From Calliopum simillimum (lineage: Eukaryota > Arthropoda > Insecta > Diptera > Lauxaniidae), in the NCBI GenBank assembly GCA_951812925.1, contig OX638368.1, forward strand, positions 26,661,187-26,725,186: DNA of 64,000 nt, in the 5' to 3' direction. Below are positions 54,570-64,000 of this stretch, in pieces (the stretch's first letter is position 1; each line of letters opens with the position of its first letter). Under the pieces are notes generated by a model. It had not been told where the DNA came from. It saw nothing but the letters and a program-made list of their open reading frames with translations, and did not search any database. The position numbers and the translations under genes were made by a program.

Positions 54570-55490
54570 TTTTTCTTTGACAGACTACACTACTCAACAA
54601 ATGAGTAAACATTTTTTCCCCAGGGAATGCCATTATTTATGTTATATGTAAAATGGGCTGCTGATTCCGAAAATCGCATTATTTTTTTTTTTTTTTTATT
54701 TTGTGTCGTTTTCGAGATATCGGTCATTTTCGTTTTTTGGACCAAAAAAAAAAGATAGTTTCATTTAAATACAAATATCTCAAGAAATAATGTTTGTATT
54801 CAAACGTATTGTATGTCATATTAAAGGTAATTAAATTACCTACAAATGATATTCACTTCACTTTTTGGTTGGTTTGTTCGTTTCGGCGAAATAAATTGAT
54901 TTCTAAGAAAAACATTTTTTTTTTCGAAAAAATTAACAAAAAATCAAAATCAACTGCAGATTTATACAAGAAGAAATAACTTTTTTATTTTTTGTATCAT
55001 AGACTATATATTTGTGAAGAAAATAAGATACCACTTAAAAAAATCCATGGAAAAATGCAAAAGTTGTATACAATTTATTGAAAAGTTACCAAAATGCGTT
55101 TTTCCCTATTTTTTTCGTTTTTTTGTAATAAACTGTTCGATAATTAAAACTTTTTGTAAAACACATGAGAAAATCCAAAAAATTCTTAAAGTAGGCGTTA
55201 AAAAAAAATACCCGTGTCTCGTCGTTTTTCTCCAGCACGTCAGATTTTTTTTTAATCGATTTTTGAAGTTTTTTAATCCACTGTACATGAAAAATACCAA
55301 AATAGCGCATTCTTGTGTTAAATCGATGAATTTAACTATATGATCCTTACATTTGAGGTGTATTATGTGTTCAGTAAACTGATGCAGGATATTACGAGGA
55401 ATATTTTTGTAGATAGTCGCCTTCACTGGGAGATTTGGCTGTTGCATAGTGCTATTAGCAGATAAAGACAAATTCAAAAATTATGGTTTT
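54570..55490. other. AT-rich spacer, probably a repeat
   Basis: The text around 54590-54800 (CTACTCAACAAATGAG, GCTGATTCCGAAAATCG, TTTTCGAGATATCGGTCATT) has the character of a dispersed repeat, but there is no second copy in the window and no coding similarity. Confidence 0.35.
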
Positions 55491-55858
55491 AGAAAAAATT
55501 TGTCATACCTTTTTTACTATGTTAGAAATTGAGCACGAATTTGAATTATACACCATTATTTAAATTATTTGCCATTAAGCCAGCTAAAATTAATTGCAAA
55601 ATTTTCAATATTAACAACGACGAAATACGCGGTCACACAGAGCTGAAAAGAGGATACAGCACAAAGAGAAAGACGAAAAGCTGACTGACACTGACTTCAT
55701 GTTTTTTGTTTTCTTTTCGTTTGATATTTGTCGTTGTAGCAGGGATGAGCTTTTCTATTTTGTACCAAATAGCAAAAAAAAAGTACTAAAACTGTCCAAA
55801 AAGTACCAAAACTATTTAATAAACTTGTGAATAAATTTTGAGCATTGGGCGATTGCAG
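55490..55858 (+). mobile_element. non-autonomous Helitron, copy G
   Basis: It matches the family from TTTGTCATACCTTTTTTACT through GAATTATACACCATTA, CCAAATAGCAAAAAAAAAGT and GCATTGGGCGATTGCAG. Both extreme ends are degraded: the 5' TC is not clear and the 3' CTAG is replaced by GCAG. Confidence 0.65.
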
Positions 55859-55864
55859 CGTTAT

Positions 55865-57175
55865 TAAATACTTTTATTTTTAGCAATTTAAAAAAAAAAA
55901 AAAATCTTCCACAAGAAAAAACCTTTCGCAGAAAGTCGCGCTCAACTTAAGTTGACAAATTTATATCATATTTTTATTATCCTGTCACAATAAAGCACTA
56001 AAGCAAACACTGCACGTAGAACTTGTCGGTAAAAACTGTCACAAGATACTAACAAAACAAAGTACCTATGTATGTATATAGGGCATTCCAGAATTTAATC
56101 AAGAGAGAAAAAGTAAATAGGTCGAATAAGATGAAAGCCGAATCCAGTTAAAACTTAAAGTAGGTCACTCTTTTTAAAATGTAGCTGATGTTGATTATGA
56201 TGATATACTGGTATGTACATACGAATACATCCTGTATGCCATGCCATGTGTCCTTAATGAAGGCAATAATAAAAATTAAAAAAAAGCAACAACATGAAAT
56301 ATAAAAACAAACTTTGTCACTTGAGTTGTTATACAAGCAAAAAATAAAAGGAAAAAAACAGTGAGATATCCTTTGTGTGTGCTTAAACGAGGTTAACAGC
56401 TGTTCAAATGCACATTTAATGCAACACTGATAACAGCAACAACTACTTACTGACTACGCTCCACGTAAGTGAAAATTTTAGTGTTGGCAATGCTGTATGT
56501 TCTGTTGTATATGTTAACATTAACTGTTATCAACAGCGCTTTATGAAACATTTTCCTGTTCCGTTTTGTTGTCATTTAAGGATGTTGGTGGTGCTTCCTT
56601 TTTAATGTTATTTGGATGACAAAACATTGTGTACTGTAATTGAATTTTTCAATTTGTCATGAAATTAATTTTTAAGAAGGACACCGCAAAATGTTTTTGT
56701 TGTGCATGTTCTGTACAGAGAGAGAGACATAGAGAGAGAGAGCGGAAATTTACTTAACCCTAACAGGTTAGGTTACAAATTAATTCCTGTATACCTACAT
56801 GCATGTATGTATTGTATATTAAAGTAATTTATTTTTGGGGTAGGTAAGGTCTTCCAGAAAACAGTCAAAAAAAGAATAACAAAAATCACAAAAATTGAAT
56901 TTCGGAAATTTGGATCCAAATTTATTACTTCAACTTCAAGTAGATAGTTTCGAGAAATTTTTTAAAAACACCTCAAAAAAATGTGTAATTACTTAAGCAA
57001 TCCTCTGTAAAAGTCATATAAGTTCTAAATTGATATATACGTATGAGTTGTCTTGCAACTTCTATTGTCAAAAATAATCGTCTTCATCAAATGTGTTCCT
57101 CTGCTCTCCACGACTTTCACAATTCTTAGATTGATTGCATAATCCAATCCATTGAGGTCTTTCAGTTAATATTGC
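55865..57175. other. spacer with AG microsatellite
   Basis: AGAGAGAGAGACATAGAGAGAGAGAG lies near 56718. Nothing else was recognised. Confidence 0.4.
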
Positions 57176-57179
57176 ACCT

Positions 57180-58840
57180 CCTATGAAAAAGGATGTTGTG
57201 GCCCTGCTGGTATCAGGTCCATTTTTTGACGTGATCAGTAACATTATGGAAAGAGCTCTGGCTGAGCTATGCTCATGGGTTGGGATTCACCCAACCAAAA
57301 CGGATCTCATAAGTTAAACAACAAAAACCAAAATACCTAACTTTAAACTTCCTCGATTGACACAGTAAAAAATGTAGTTTAATTTTAAAACCAAGAAGTA
57401 TTTATGTAGAACAATGTCAAAACAGTATTAATTTTAAACTATTTTGGAATAAATTTCATACTTTTCTGGAATAAATTTTAAACTTTTTTGGAAAAAAAAT
57501 CGGAATTCAATACCAAAAAAGTTGCGATTTTCAAATCGGGCATATATCTTGGAGTCTTTCTAGCTCCGAAGGCTAATTGGAAATATAATATAAAACAAAT
57601 TTGCAAGAAAGGTTGTATAACCCCTAATGCATGCAAAAAAAAAAAAAACTTTCAGCAAAAAATGGGTGCTACAACCAAGAATGGTACTGTGGATGTAAAA
57701 CACCATAATACGTCTAATCATTACCTACGGTTGTTTAGTTTGGTAGCCAGATACAGGTAAGAGGTATAATCAAACGAAACTGAGCATTGAGATCATGCCG
57801 AACCGCAGCTCTCAGCGTCCTTTTAAATCTGCTCCCTGCAACCTCATTCATTAAAGCTGCTGCCTCATGCAGTGGGATAGACACTAAAGAATTATGGTCC
57901 CAGCTCTATCTTTGCTACCCTTCAAATCGAACTTTCCAACTCTCCTACAGATTACATTTTCCTCATACTTAATTTTGAGAAAAACTTTGATGTGTGGTTT
58001 CCTGAAAGAAGTCAATGGGAAGTTAGAACTCCAATCCTAAATTTCGCACACATCATATACACTGATGGCTCGAAGATGGCGTGGGTGTAGGTGTATTTTC
58101 AAAAAACCTCAATTTATCTAAAACTTTTCGCTTATCTAATACAGCTAACGTCTTTCAGACAGAAGTTAATTCTATTTTCAAAGTCTGTAAGCTAAAAGAG
58201 ACCACTAATCGCAGTTAAAGATAAGTGGCGATCTCCTCTGACAGTCAAGCCGCTATCAAGGCGCTGAACTCAGTAGCAGTAAAATCAAAACAAATTTGAT
58301 CGAACTAGGACGTCAATCCGAACTTACTCTCGTTTGGGTTCCAGGTCATAGAAACATTGAGGGTAACGAAAAGGCTGATGAACTAACAAGACATTGCTCC
58401 TCTCTAAGGGAGGCCTATTCAGATTGAGTATACATTCCGATAGGTCTAGTAAAGAAAAAAATGTTATCGCATTTCCTCACCGAGATGAATACCAGGTGGA
58501 AAGCCTTAGAAATTTGAACGATTTTCAAAGCAATCTGTTCTGGAAAACTTGAGATCTTCTATATAAAAACCGTGCTGATATTGCAAGAATCGCTGCGATT
58601 TGGACACTCGGCCATGGGCAAGCATGCCGGTAAACCTATTTATTATGCCTTCTGTCGGAGTTGTACTCGTATGGATGCTAACAAGAAGGAATCTCTCGAA
58701 CATTTTTTCTCCAACTGCTCTGCTCTATCTAGAGCTTGACTTAAGGTTCAAGGAAAACTTTTTTTCGTTGAGCAAGCCCGATTACTTATGTGATATTAAA
58801 ACGGCACTAACGGAGCTACTTCTAGCATCTCTTGGTTGAG
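57180..58840 (+). mobile_element. degraded RNase H-bearing non-LTR retrotransposon
   Basis: The region holds, in order, a relic of the RT thumb (ALAELCSWVGIHPTKTDLIS, IPNFKLPRL), a MITE insertion (57361-57522), IYLGVFLAPKANWKYNIKQ, NTIIRLIITYGCLVW (frame-shifted), an RNase H domain (58048-58400) and a cysteine/histidine C-terminal domain. The 5' two thirds are missing. The order RT, RNase H, then a C..C...H....C tail fits I/LOA/R1-type elements. Confidence 0.75.
57180..58840 (+). pseudogene. reverse transcriptase/RNase H polyprotein relic
   Basis: RNase H residues visible: IYTDGSKM (first Asp) at about 58055, NVFQTEVNSI (Glu), ISSDSQAAIKALNSV (second Asp) and VWVPGHRNIEGNEKADELTR (His and final Asp). 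After it come RIAAIWTLGHGQA, then CRSC, EHFFSNC and CPALSRA-like pieces in shifting frames. Stops and frameshifts occur every 50-150 bases. It shows which clade invaded the region but cannot make enzyme. Alternative clade assignments (I against LOA or R1) cannot be settled by eye. Confidence 0.75.
57361..57522 (+). mobile_element. AACCAAAAAGTATTTAT MITE, copy e, inside the retrotransposon
   Basis: CACAGTAAAAAATGTAGTTT, TTTTAAAACCAAGAAGTATT, TTGGAATAAATTTCATAC and TTCAATACCAAAAAAGTT match the family. It lies between the IPNFKLPRL and IYLGVFLAP parts of the retrotransposon, so it is younger than that element. Its 3' end is missing. Confidence 0.75.
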
Positions 58841-58844
58841 GTGA

Positions 58845-59990
58845 GTACGTTTCTAAGTTTAAATGATATAGCAGAATAGAATTTAATGTGAGACGATATT
58901 TCCTTCTAAGTATTCATAACATGAACTTAACTGAAACTTTTTGGCTCGTGTCTCCTATGGAAAATTTTGCGCTAAAGCACAGAAAATGTACCCCCCATGA
59001 TTGGAACTCATATAAGGGTTAAGCATTTCTCTGAAAAAATCCATTTAATTCGTGAAAACATTTTCAGTTACCCAAAGGAATGGAAATAAATATTTATTAC
59101 TTTATGTGGACTTATGTAGAGCTTGCGCCATAAAAACCTTGTTGACAGCTGTCAGTTCAAATGAACTACAACCGCCAAACAAAATGGGACTTAGAAAAAA
59201 AAAAGGCAGAATAATTTAGCGCAACCAATTTATTTCAATGTTCAGCAACATTAGAACGGCGAGTAGAAGCATTTTTTCTTTTCCTGTTGAAAGTGTTGAC
59301 GGAGCTGGTGCCAACGACAACAACAGAACATAGACATTTAACATATGTACCTCTCTCCACCACCACCACCTACATACAAACATACATCAAAAAGAGCGCA
59401 TGACACTGACACCAACTAAAACTAGCGTGCGCCCACACAACCCCACCTACGCAAATGACAACAACAACAATAGCAACAACATTACAAAAAGAAGAAAATC
59501 AGACCCAAAACAAGACTACTCCCAAAAATATCCTGTTGTTGTTGCTGTTTTGGTAAACGTTTGAAGTGCAGCGCGCTCTTATGCATTTCAGGCGTTACGG
59601 GTTAAAGTGGTACATATTTACATTTTGTTGTTGTTGTACGCTCTATTTTTAGGCAATTCAATATGCTCATGCAGTTGTGCTTTTTATGGATTAACCCTTT
59701 AATAGCTAGTGGAATTTTAAAGCGTCAAACGAATGACTTTAATGGACCGCACAATAAGAATGACAAATATTGCTGTCATTGATGAAGGAATGGATTGTGT
59801 TAAGGGTCGATGATAGAAGCTCAAAGATGAAAAATGGAAAAGCTATAAGATAGAACCCTTGGGAGCTGCAGTGTTAATACAGTATTCATTAGCCATGAAT
59901 ACGTCTAAGACAACCTGGCTAGAATTATGAACATATGTGCGATGTTTCACGTTAACCGGTTCACCTGTATACTAGATAGTATAGTTTTCT
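58845..59990. other. spacer with CAA-type microsatellite
   Basis: GACAACAACAACAATAGCAACAAC lies near 59458, and CCACCACCACC near 59360. No gene was recognised. Confidence 0.4.
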
Positions 59991-59992
59991 GT

Positions 59993-60368
59993 AAGCCCCC
60001 CATTTTGAAAGCTTATCGGTTTGTTTTTTAAGGAAAATGTAATGTTCTCAGTATTTTTAATTAAATAAAACTTTATTTTGGATTTTGTAACACAAGTTGG
60101 CATGCTTCACTGTTCTAGAATAATCTAAAAGTGACGCTATTTTAAAACCAGCGTTACCACATCAATATTTTAATACTTAAATATAAATAGTGCTTAATTG
60201 AAACATAGGTGGCGCTAAACATAACATGAGATCATAACTACATTGCAATTGCTTAAAACAGTAAATGGAAATATAGTGCAACAGTATCTTAAAGTACTTC
60301 TACTTCTATGAATGAAATATAGCCCACATCAAGAATCAAAACCGATAAGCTTTCAAAATGGGGGGCTT
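59993..60368. mobile_element. 376-bp MITE with perfect 30-bp TIRs
   Basis: AAGCCCCCCATTTTGAAAGC (59993 onward, to 60022) and its exact reverse complement (60339-60368) bound the element. The inverted repeats are perfect over 30 bp. I see no clear target-site duplication (CTGT on the left and TTGC on the right), so the superfamily is unknown. The interior is non-coding. Confidence 0.7.
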
Positions 60369-60489
60369 TTGCGCCAACTTTTTTTTTTTTGTGATACTAT
60401 CTACTGTATACCCAAAATTTGGATTGATGGTTCTTGTCGTTTAAGATATCAAAATATTTGTCTGGAAAAAAACTTTCAAAAAATTGTCG

Positions 60490-60910
60490 ACGAAATTCAA
60501 ATTTAAAAATGACGGCTTCAATATGGCGGCTGGAAGGTGGCAAAAAAGGCTTCCAGAAAAAAAAAATACGCAATCTATTGTTTTTGAACCTGAATTATAC
60601 CCTATAATAGCTGGTGTGATTGAATGGCAAAATCCAGCATAGCCATTCCAATATGGCGGCCAAAATTCAATACCTATGGTGGACTTTTTTTAAAAATAAT
60701 CTGATTTGTACAAATTTCGTAAATGGGAGTTTTATGGGTCGTTGATCACGAATCTGGGGTCGGATTTACAAAATTTAAGATGGCGGATCCAAGATGGCGG
60801 ACAAAATTTTCAAAAATCAAACGATTTTTTATAAGGAGGTTTTCGGGGTCGCTGATAACGAATTCGATCTGATTTACAAAATTCAAGATAGCTGATCCAA
60901 GGTAACAAAC
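60490..60910 (+). repeat. AAGATGGCGG-containing degenerate tandem repeat
   Basis: CAATATGGCGGCTGGAAGG (60520), CCAATATGGCGGCC (60648), AAGATGGCGGATCCAAGATG (60777) and AAGATAGCTGATCCAAGG (60885) recur. They stand between GGGTCG.TGAT.ACGAAT.. and GATTTACAAAATT segments. The last two units are about 108 bp apart. Sequences of this type are frequent repeats in arthropod genomes. GATGGCGG also resembles YY1/Pho-type sites, but function is not implied. Confidence 0.65.
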
Positions 60911-60959
60911 GGTTAGTTTTTGAAAATTTTGTCTTTAAAAGTTTTTGTTTTACTTTTAT

Positions 60960-62270
60960 TTTTTATTAAAGTTTCTTTTTAACTTTTATATCAACTCTTA
61001 AATTAAAAATAATAAATTTTTAAAATTTGTATTTAAAGTTCTGCTTTTAGTACGTTATGTATTTTGGTCAATTCCATGTATTTACAAAGGAGCATCAATT
61101 TGTTTCTGAATATTTTTGAATTTTTTAACATAAATACTTATACGTATGTGCACTCCAAGCATTACCGAATTATATATATATCCCACTAATATAAATCTAC
61201 AATTTACAAAATGACAGCAGCGAAAATGAAAAGGAAAAAAGCAACAATAAAAAACAGACAACAACAAAAATATGCAACAAAACTATTATACAATTCAAGC
61301 CAACAATAACAACATTCATCCATGATTTCCCCCTACAACACCCCCAACTGCACCCTTTTTTTCTGCACCTTCCTTCTAACCAATTTGCTTGCTGCATTGG
61401 AAAATGTATTTTGTTGTTGTTTTAGTTGTTGTTGCTGGTGTGTTTTTCCTTTTGTTTTTTTCTTGTTTCGCTTGTGAAAAATTCAATTCAATTCACTTTT
61501 TCTTTTTCCGGTCGCATGTTTTCTGTCGCTCATTTTTGTTAGTTGTTGTTGTTTTATCCCCCCGTTTTAATTGTATCTTTGTGTTTGGCTTCGCCCCCAC
61601 CTACCCCACTTCACCATAAAATTATAGTGTGTATAGTCAAGCTACTAAGTTATTGTCAAGCAAAAGGTTTAAGTTACATAGAAAAAAATAATTCCCAAAG
61701 CTTAATTTATTTCGTTGGCAGCTTTTTAATTATGACCCAGTAGGAAAAAAATTTACATTCTAAATTTGGTGAAGAAAGATGATTTCATGAGTGTTACTTC
61801 ACAGCTGTGAAACGTCTCTGAAATAATTTACAGCGCTGTTATAGCGAACAATATCAAGTGTGCATTTCGTTAGCTTAAAATGACCATAACTTTGGAAGGA
61901 AAAATAATAGATGACCATTGGATACATGCTACATTTAAAGGGAAAATGTGTGCTACCATTACAATGAAATTTTGCTGCACGCCTACTTCTCACAGAAAAA
62001 TTATTTACCCCTACAAGTATGCAATATATTATTTCCATATACAATTACTTAAATTGCAAACTCGCTTGAAAATCACATGACCTTTTTCAGAAAATTTTTG
62101 TAAATTTTTCGAGAGAAAAAACTTAAATTTGATGTGAAAAATCATACGAAATCTTTTATATCACATTCTGTAATGCCTTTTATCTCTGGAATCAGAAGAC
62201 GTGGAGGTGTAAGATTCTTAAGCGGATCTCTTTAACTTATGTTTACCTGTGTGTCTAGGTTAAATAATAA
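60960..62270. other. spacer
   Basis: 61370-61620 is rich in TTGTTGTT and pyrimidine runs, giving low-complexity hydrophobic open frames. I do not consider them genes. Confidence 0.4.
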
Positions 62271-62279
62271 AAAATTTAT

Positions 62280-62470
62280 ATTTATGTTTGATAAAGTGGG
62301 CGTGGCACTTAGTTGATTACGCGCACTGTTCAACCAGTATATGTCATTCATGTGCAACACATTCCTACCAAATTTCACCCAAATAGCTTGTATTGTTCGC
62401 GAGATATAACGAAAAGTGTGTCGCCAAAAAATTTGTTGAAAATCCTGATGCAGCCTTGGAGTGTTAACCC
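62280..62470 (+). repeat. GGGCGTGGCAC-core repeat unit
   Basis: AAAGTGGGCGTGGCACTTAG, TACCAAATTTCACCC and GCGAGATATAACG follow the word order of the GTGGCACC-core repeats at 5.1-5.5, 27.4-28.3 and 44.0-44.3 kb. One unit, diverged. Confidence 0.5.
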
Positions 62471-62641
62471 TAGAACGGTCAATGAAGTTTTATTTTAAAA
62501 AATATAATTCGGCACATAACGAAATATTTAATAAAAGTTGATAAGTATTATAAACATTGCAAAAGTCAATAAGTTCAAATTTCGTATGATAACCGATTTT
62601 TCGATCAAAATGCTTCAATTTCCAGACAAGTTATGTTTTAA

Positions 62642-62805
62642 CCCATTAATGCCTAGCGTTGCCATACGGCACTCATCCATTGAGCAGTAAATGAGCAAGG
62701 CGTAGCAAAGTTTTTTCTTTCATCAATATAGTTTGAGCTCGATGACTACTATCTCTAGAAAAATTCAGGTTCTATTTACCGTGATTTTCGTTGAGCATTA
62801 ATGGG
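62642..62805. mobile_element. 164-bp piggyBac-like MITE
   Basis: The ends are CCCATTAATGC (62642-62652) and GCATTAATGGG (62795-62805), with TTAA on both outer sides (62638-62641 and 62806-62809). A CCC-start TIR with a TTAA target duplication is the piggyBac signature. There is no coding sequence. Confidence 0.75.
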
Positions 62806-62814
62806 TTAAAACTG

Positions 62815-63560
62815 TGGTGTTTTTTTCGAAATATTTGCGATTTTCTGCGAATTTATTTAATTTGTTTAGTTTTATTTCTTTTGATTTCATTTCTTTTCAC
62901 TTTATTTCAATGCAAATTTCTCAAAATTTCCTATTGGGTTTGCCCATAATAACTTTAGGAAGAAACAAGCGGAAGACCTAAGTATCATAGTGGTAAGGCT
63001 ATTATAAAAGACTTGTGTGTGAATTGGCTAAAATAGGTAAATAAATACAAGAGGTTAAAAAATTGCTGCGCGAGAAAATAACTATAACTGCAATGTGGAA
63101 ATGGAAAAGAAAAACAACAACAACAACAAAAAATTGAGGGTGGTGGAAATTGCGTAGGAAAATTTCAAATTATAGCATGCGGGGAATTCAACTTTTACTT
63201 ACTCAAGACCTTACTTAAAATTTTAAGCAATAAAATTACAGCGATATGAGGAAAGTCCGCAGTTTTTCGTCGAATAGAAAATAAATTCCAGTTTTTTGTT
63301 TTTTCTACACAAAAGAGGTAGACCAAAGTAGACTGTAAGTGGGTGCTTGAATTTTAAATAAAAGGCTTAAGCAAGTATTGCAACTGTTATAATTGCAATA
63401 ATACTTTTCCCAGAACAGTAAAATAATAGTGAACATATGTGCATAATGAACAAACCTTTGACATGCAGAGTGTTAAAAATTAAAGAGAGCATAGCCTTTT
63501 ACATAATAATGATATCTGAACTTTGTTGATCAAACAAAATAAATCGTTCTATAGGGTGTT
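62815..63560. other. spacer
   Basis: An AACAACAACAACAACAAAAA tract lies near 63113. Nothing else was recognised. Confidence 0.4.
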
Positions 63561-63568
63561 TATCACTA

Positions 63569-63612
63569 TGGACCCTTGTGGTCTATGTGTGGCAGTATTG
63601 CCGCCACCCTAA
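63569..63612 (+). repeat. 50-bp dispersed repeat, copy 2
   Basis: ACCCTTGTGGTCTATGTGTGG and TATTGCCGCCACCCTAA are nearly identical to 9324-9362. The conserved core of two copies more than 54 kb apart suggests a retroposon or element terminus. Confidence 0.65.
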
Positions 63613-63614
63613 CC

Positions 63615-64000
63615 TAGGGTGTTAACGATAAGGTTACGAAACTTCTAGGAAGCGTGATAGAGGAGGCTTAGACTAACAAAAAATTGCACTTGGGGGTCCA
63701 GAATGAACTTCTGAGGTGTTATAGTAAAAAACTGATTTTCTGTCTTGATTTACAAAAAAAAAAACTTTGATCACCCTAACGTCTTAGAGAAATTTGTTTT
63801 ATCTGAAACTTTAAGCTAATTGTATAAGCTTTCTAAGAGTATATTTAGCTTATGAGTTTTTAAAGTATTTCATAAAGATCTACACCTTTAAAGTTTATAT
63901 TTTAAATTTTTTTCCTACTTTTTGACTTTGGAGGCCATTTTAGTATGAAAAAGTTCCAATTAACATACCATTTTCTAATTTTTTTCCAGAATTCCCGTTA
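63615..64000. other. spacer to window end
   Basis: AT-rich with no recognised feature. Confidence 0.35.

Noticed and set aside
61389..61743. Hydrophobic small proteins
   Set aside because: They are translations of a TTGTTGTT/pyrimidine-rich tract, not real membrane proteins.

Overview
This is about 64 kb of very AT-rich DNA with long poly-A/T runs and no prokaryotic gene organisation. The mobile elements (several mariner lineages, an RTE-like retrotransposon, a jockey fragment, Helitrons, pogo-like and piggyBac-like MITEs) and the (CAA)n and (CATA)n tracts fit an insect nuclear genome. A higher fly (Diptera), possibly a tephritid fruit fly, is my best inference, not a proven assignment. I found no convincing host protein-coding gene, rRNA or tRNA. 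The window looks intergenic or like a very large intron, and nearly everything recognisable is transposon-derived or a degenerate repeat.

Layout. 1-65 is the 3' end of a mariner transposase cut by the window edge. 205-874 is a Helitron-like remnant. 2.3-6.3 kb holds dispersed and tandem repeats and a 389-bp mariner-type MITE. 8.5-14.9 kb holds a short tandem duplication, small MITEs, two opposed Helitron copies and a palindrome. 16.4-20.3 kb is an array of repeated short hairpins. 21.9-22.2 kb is a foldback palindrome. 22.5-24.2 kb is a 5'-truncated RTE-like element on the minus strand with one frameshift. 24.9-26.05 kb is a pogo-like TIR element. 27.4-29.3 kb is a repeat cluster with a TCTTGG hexamer tract and a strong hairpin. 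31.5-32.8 kb and 34.8-36.6 kb hold MITEs, Helitrons and a 1.3-kb TIR element. 37.9-40.1 kb holds a second type of Helitron terminus and tandem repeats. 41.8-43.1 kb is a complete but dead mariner (minus). 43.1-44.3 kb is a second copy of the 4.6-5.4 kb repeat. 44.5-45.0 kb is a retrotransposon RNase H fragment. 45.1-46.3 kb is a GCGTACTCTTTGG minisatellite split by a Helitron. 48.7-51.8 kb is another minisatellite split by two different mariners, one nearly intact. 51.9-52.8 kb is another pogo-like TIR element. 54.1 kb holds a jockey fragment and 57.2-58.8 kb an RNase H-type non-LTR fragment with a MITE inside it. 60.0-60.9 kb holds a MITE and a cluster of AAGATGGCGG motifs. 62.6 kb holds a 164-bp piggyBac-like MITE.

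No gene here forms a functional pathway with another. The biological story is layered insertion: old non-LTR retrotransposons and minisatellites were invaded by Helitrons, MITEs and mariners, and every transposase or reverse transcriptase reading frame is broken. The least explained structures are the recurrent AAATTTCCC/GGGAAATTT hairpin array, two related foldback palindromes, and the 90-145 bp repeats built around a GGGGCGTGGCACC-like core.
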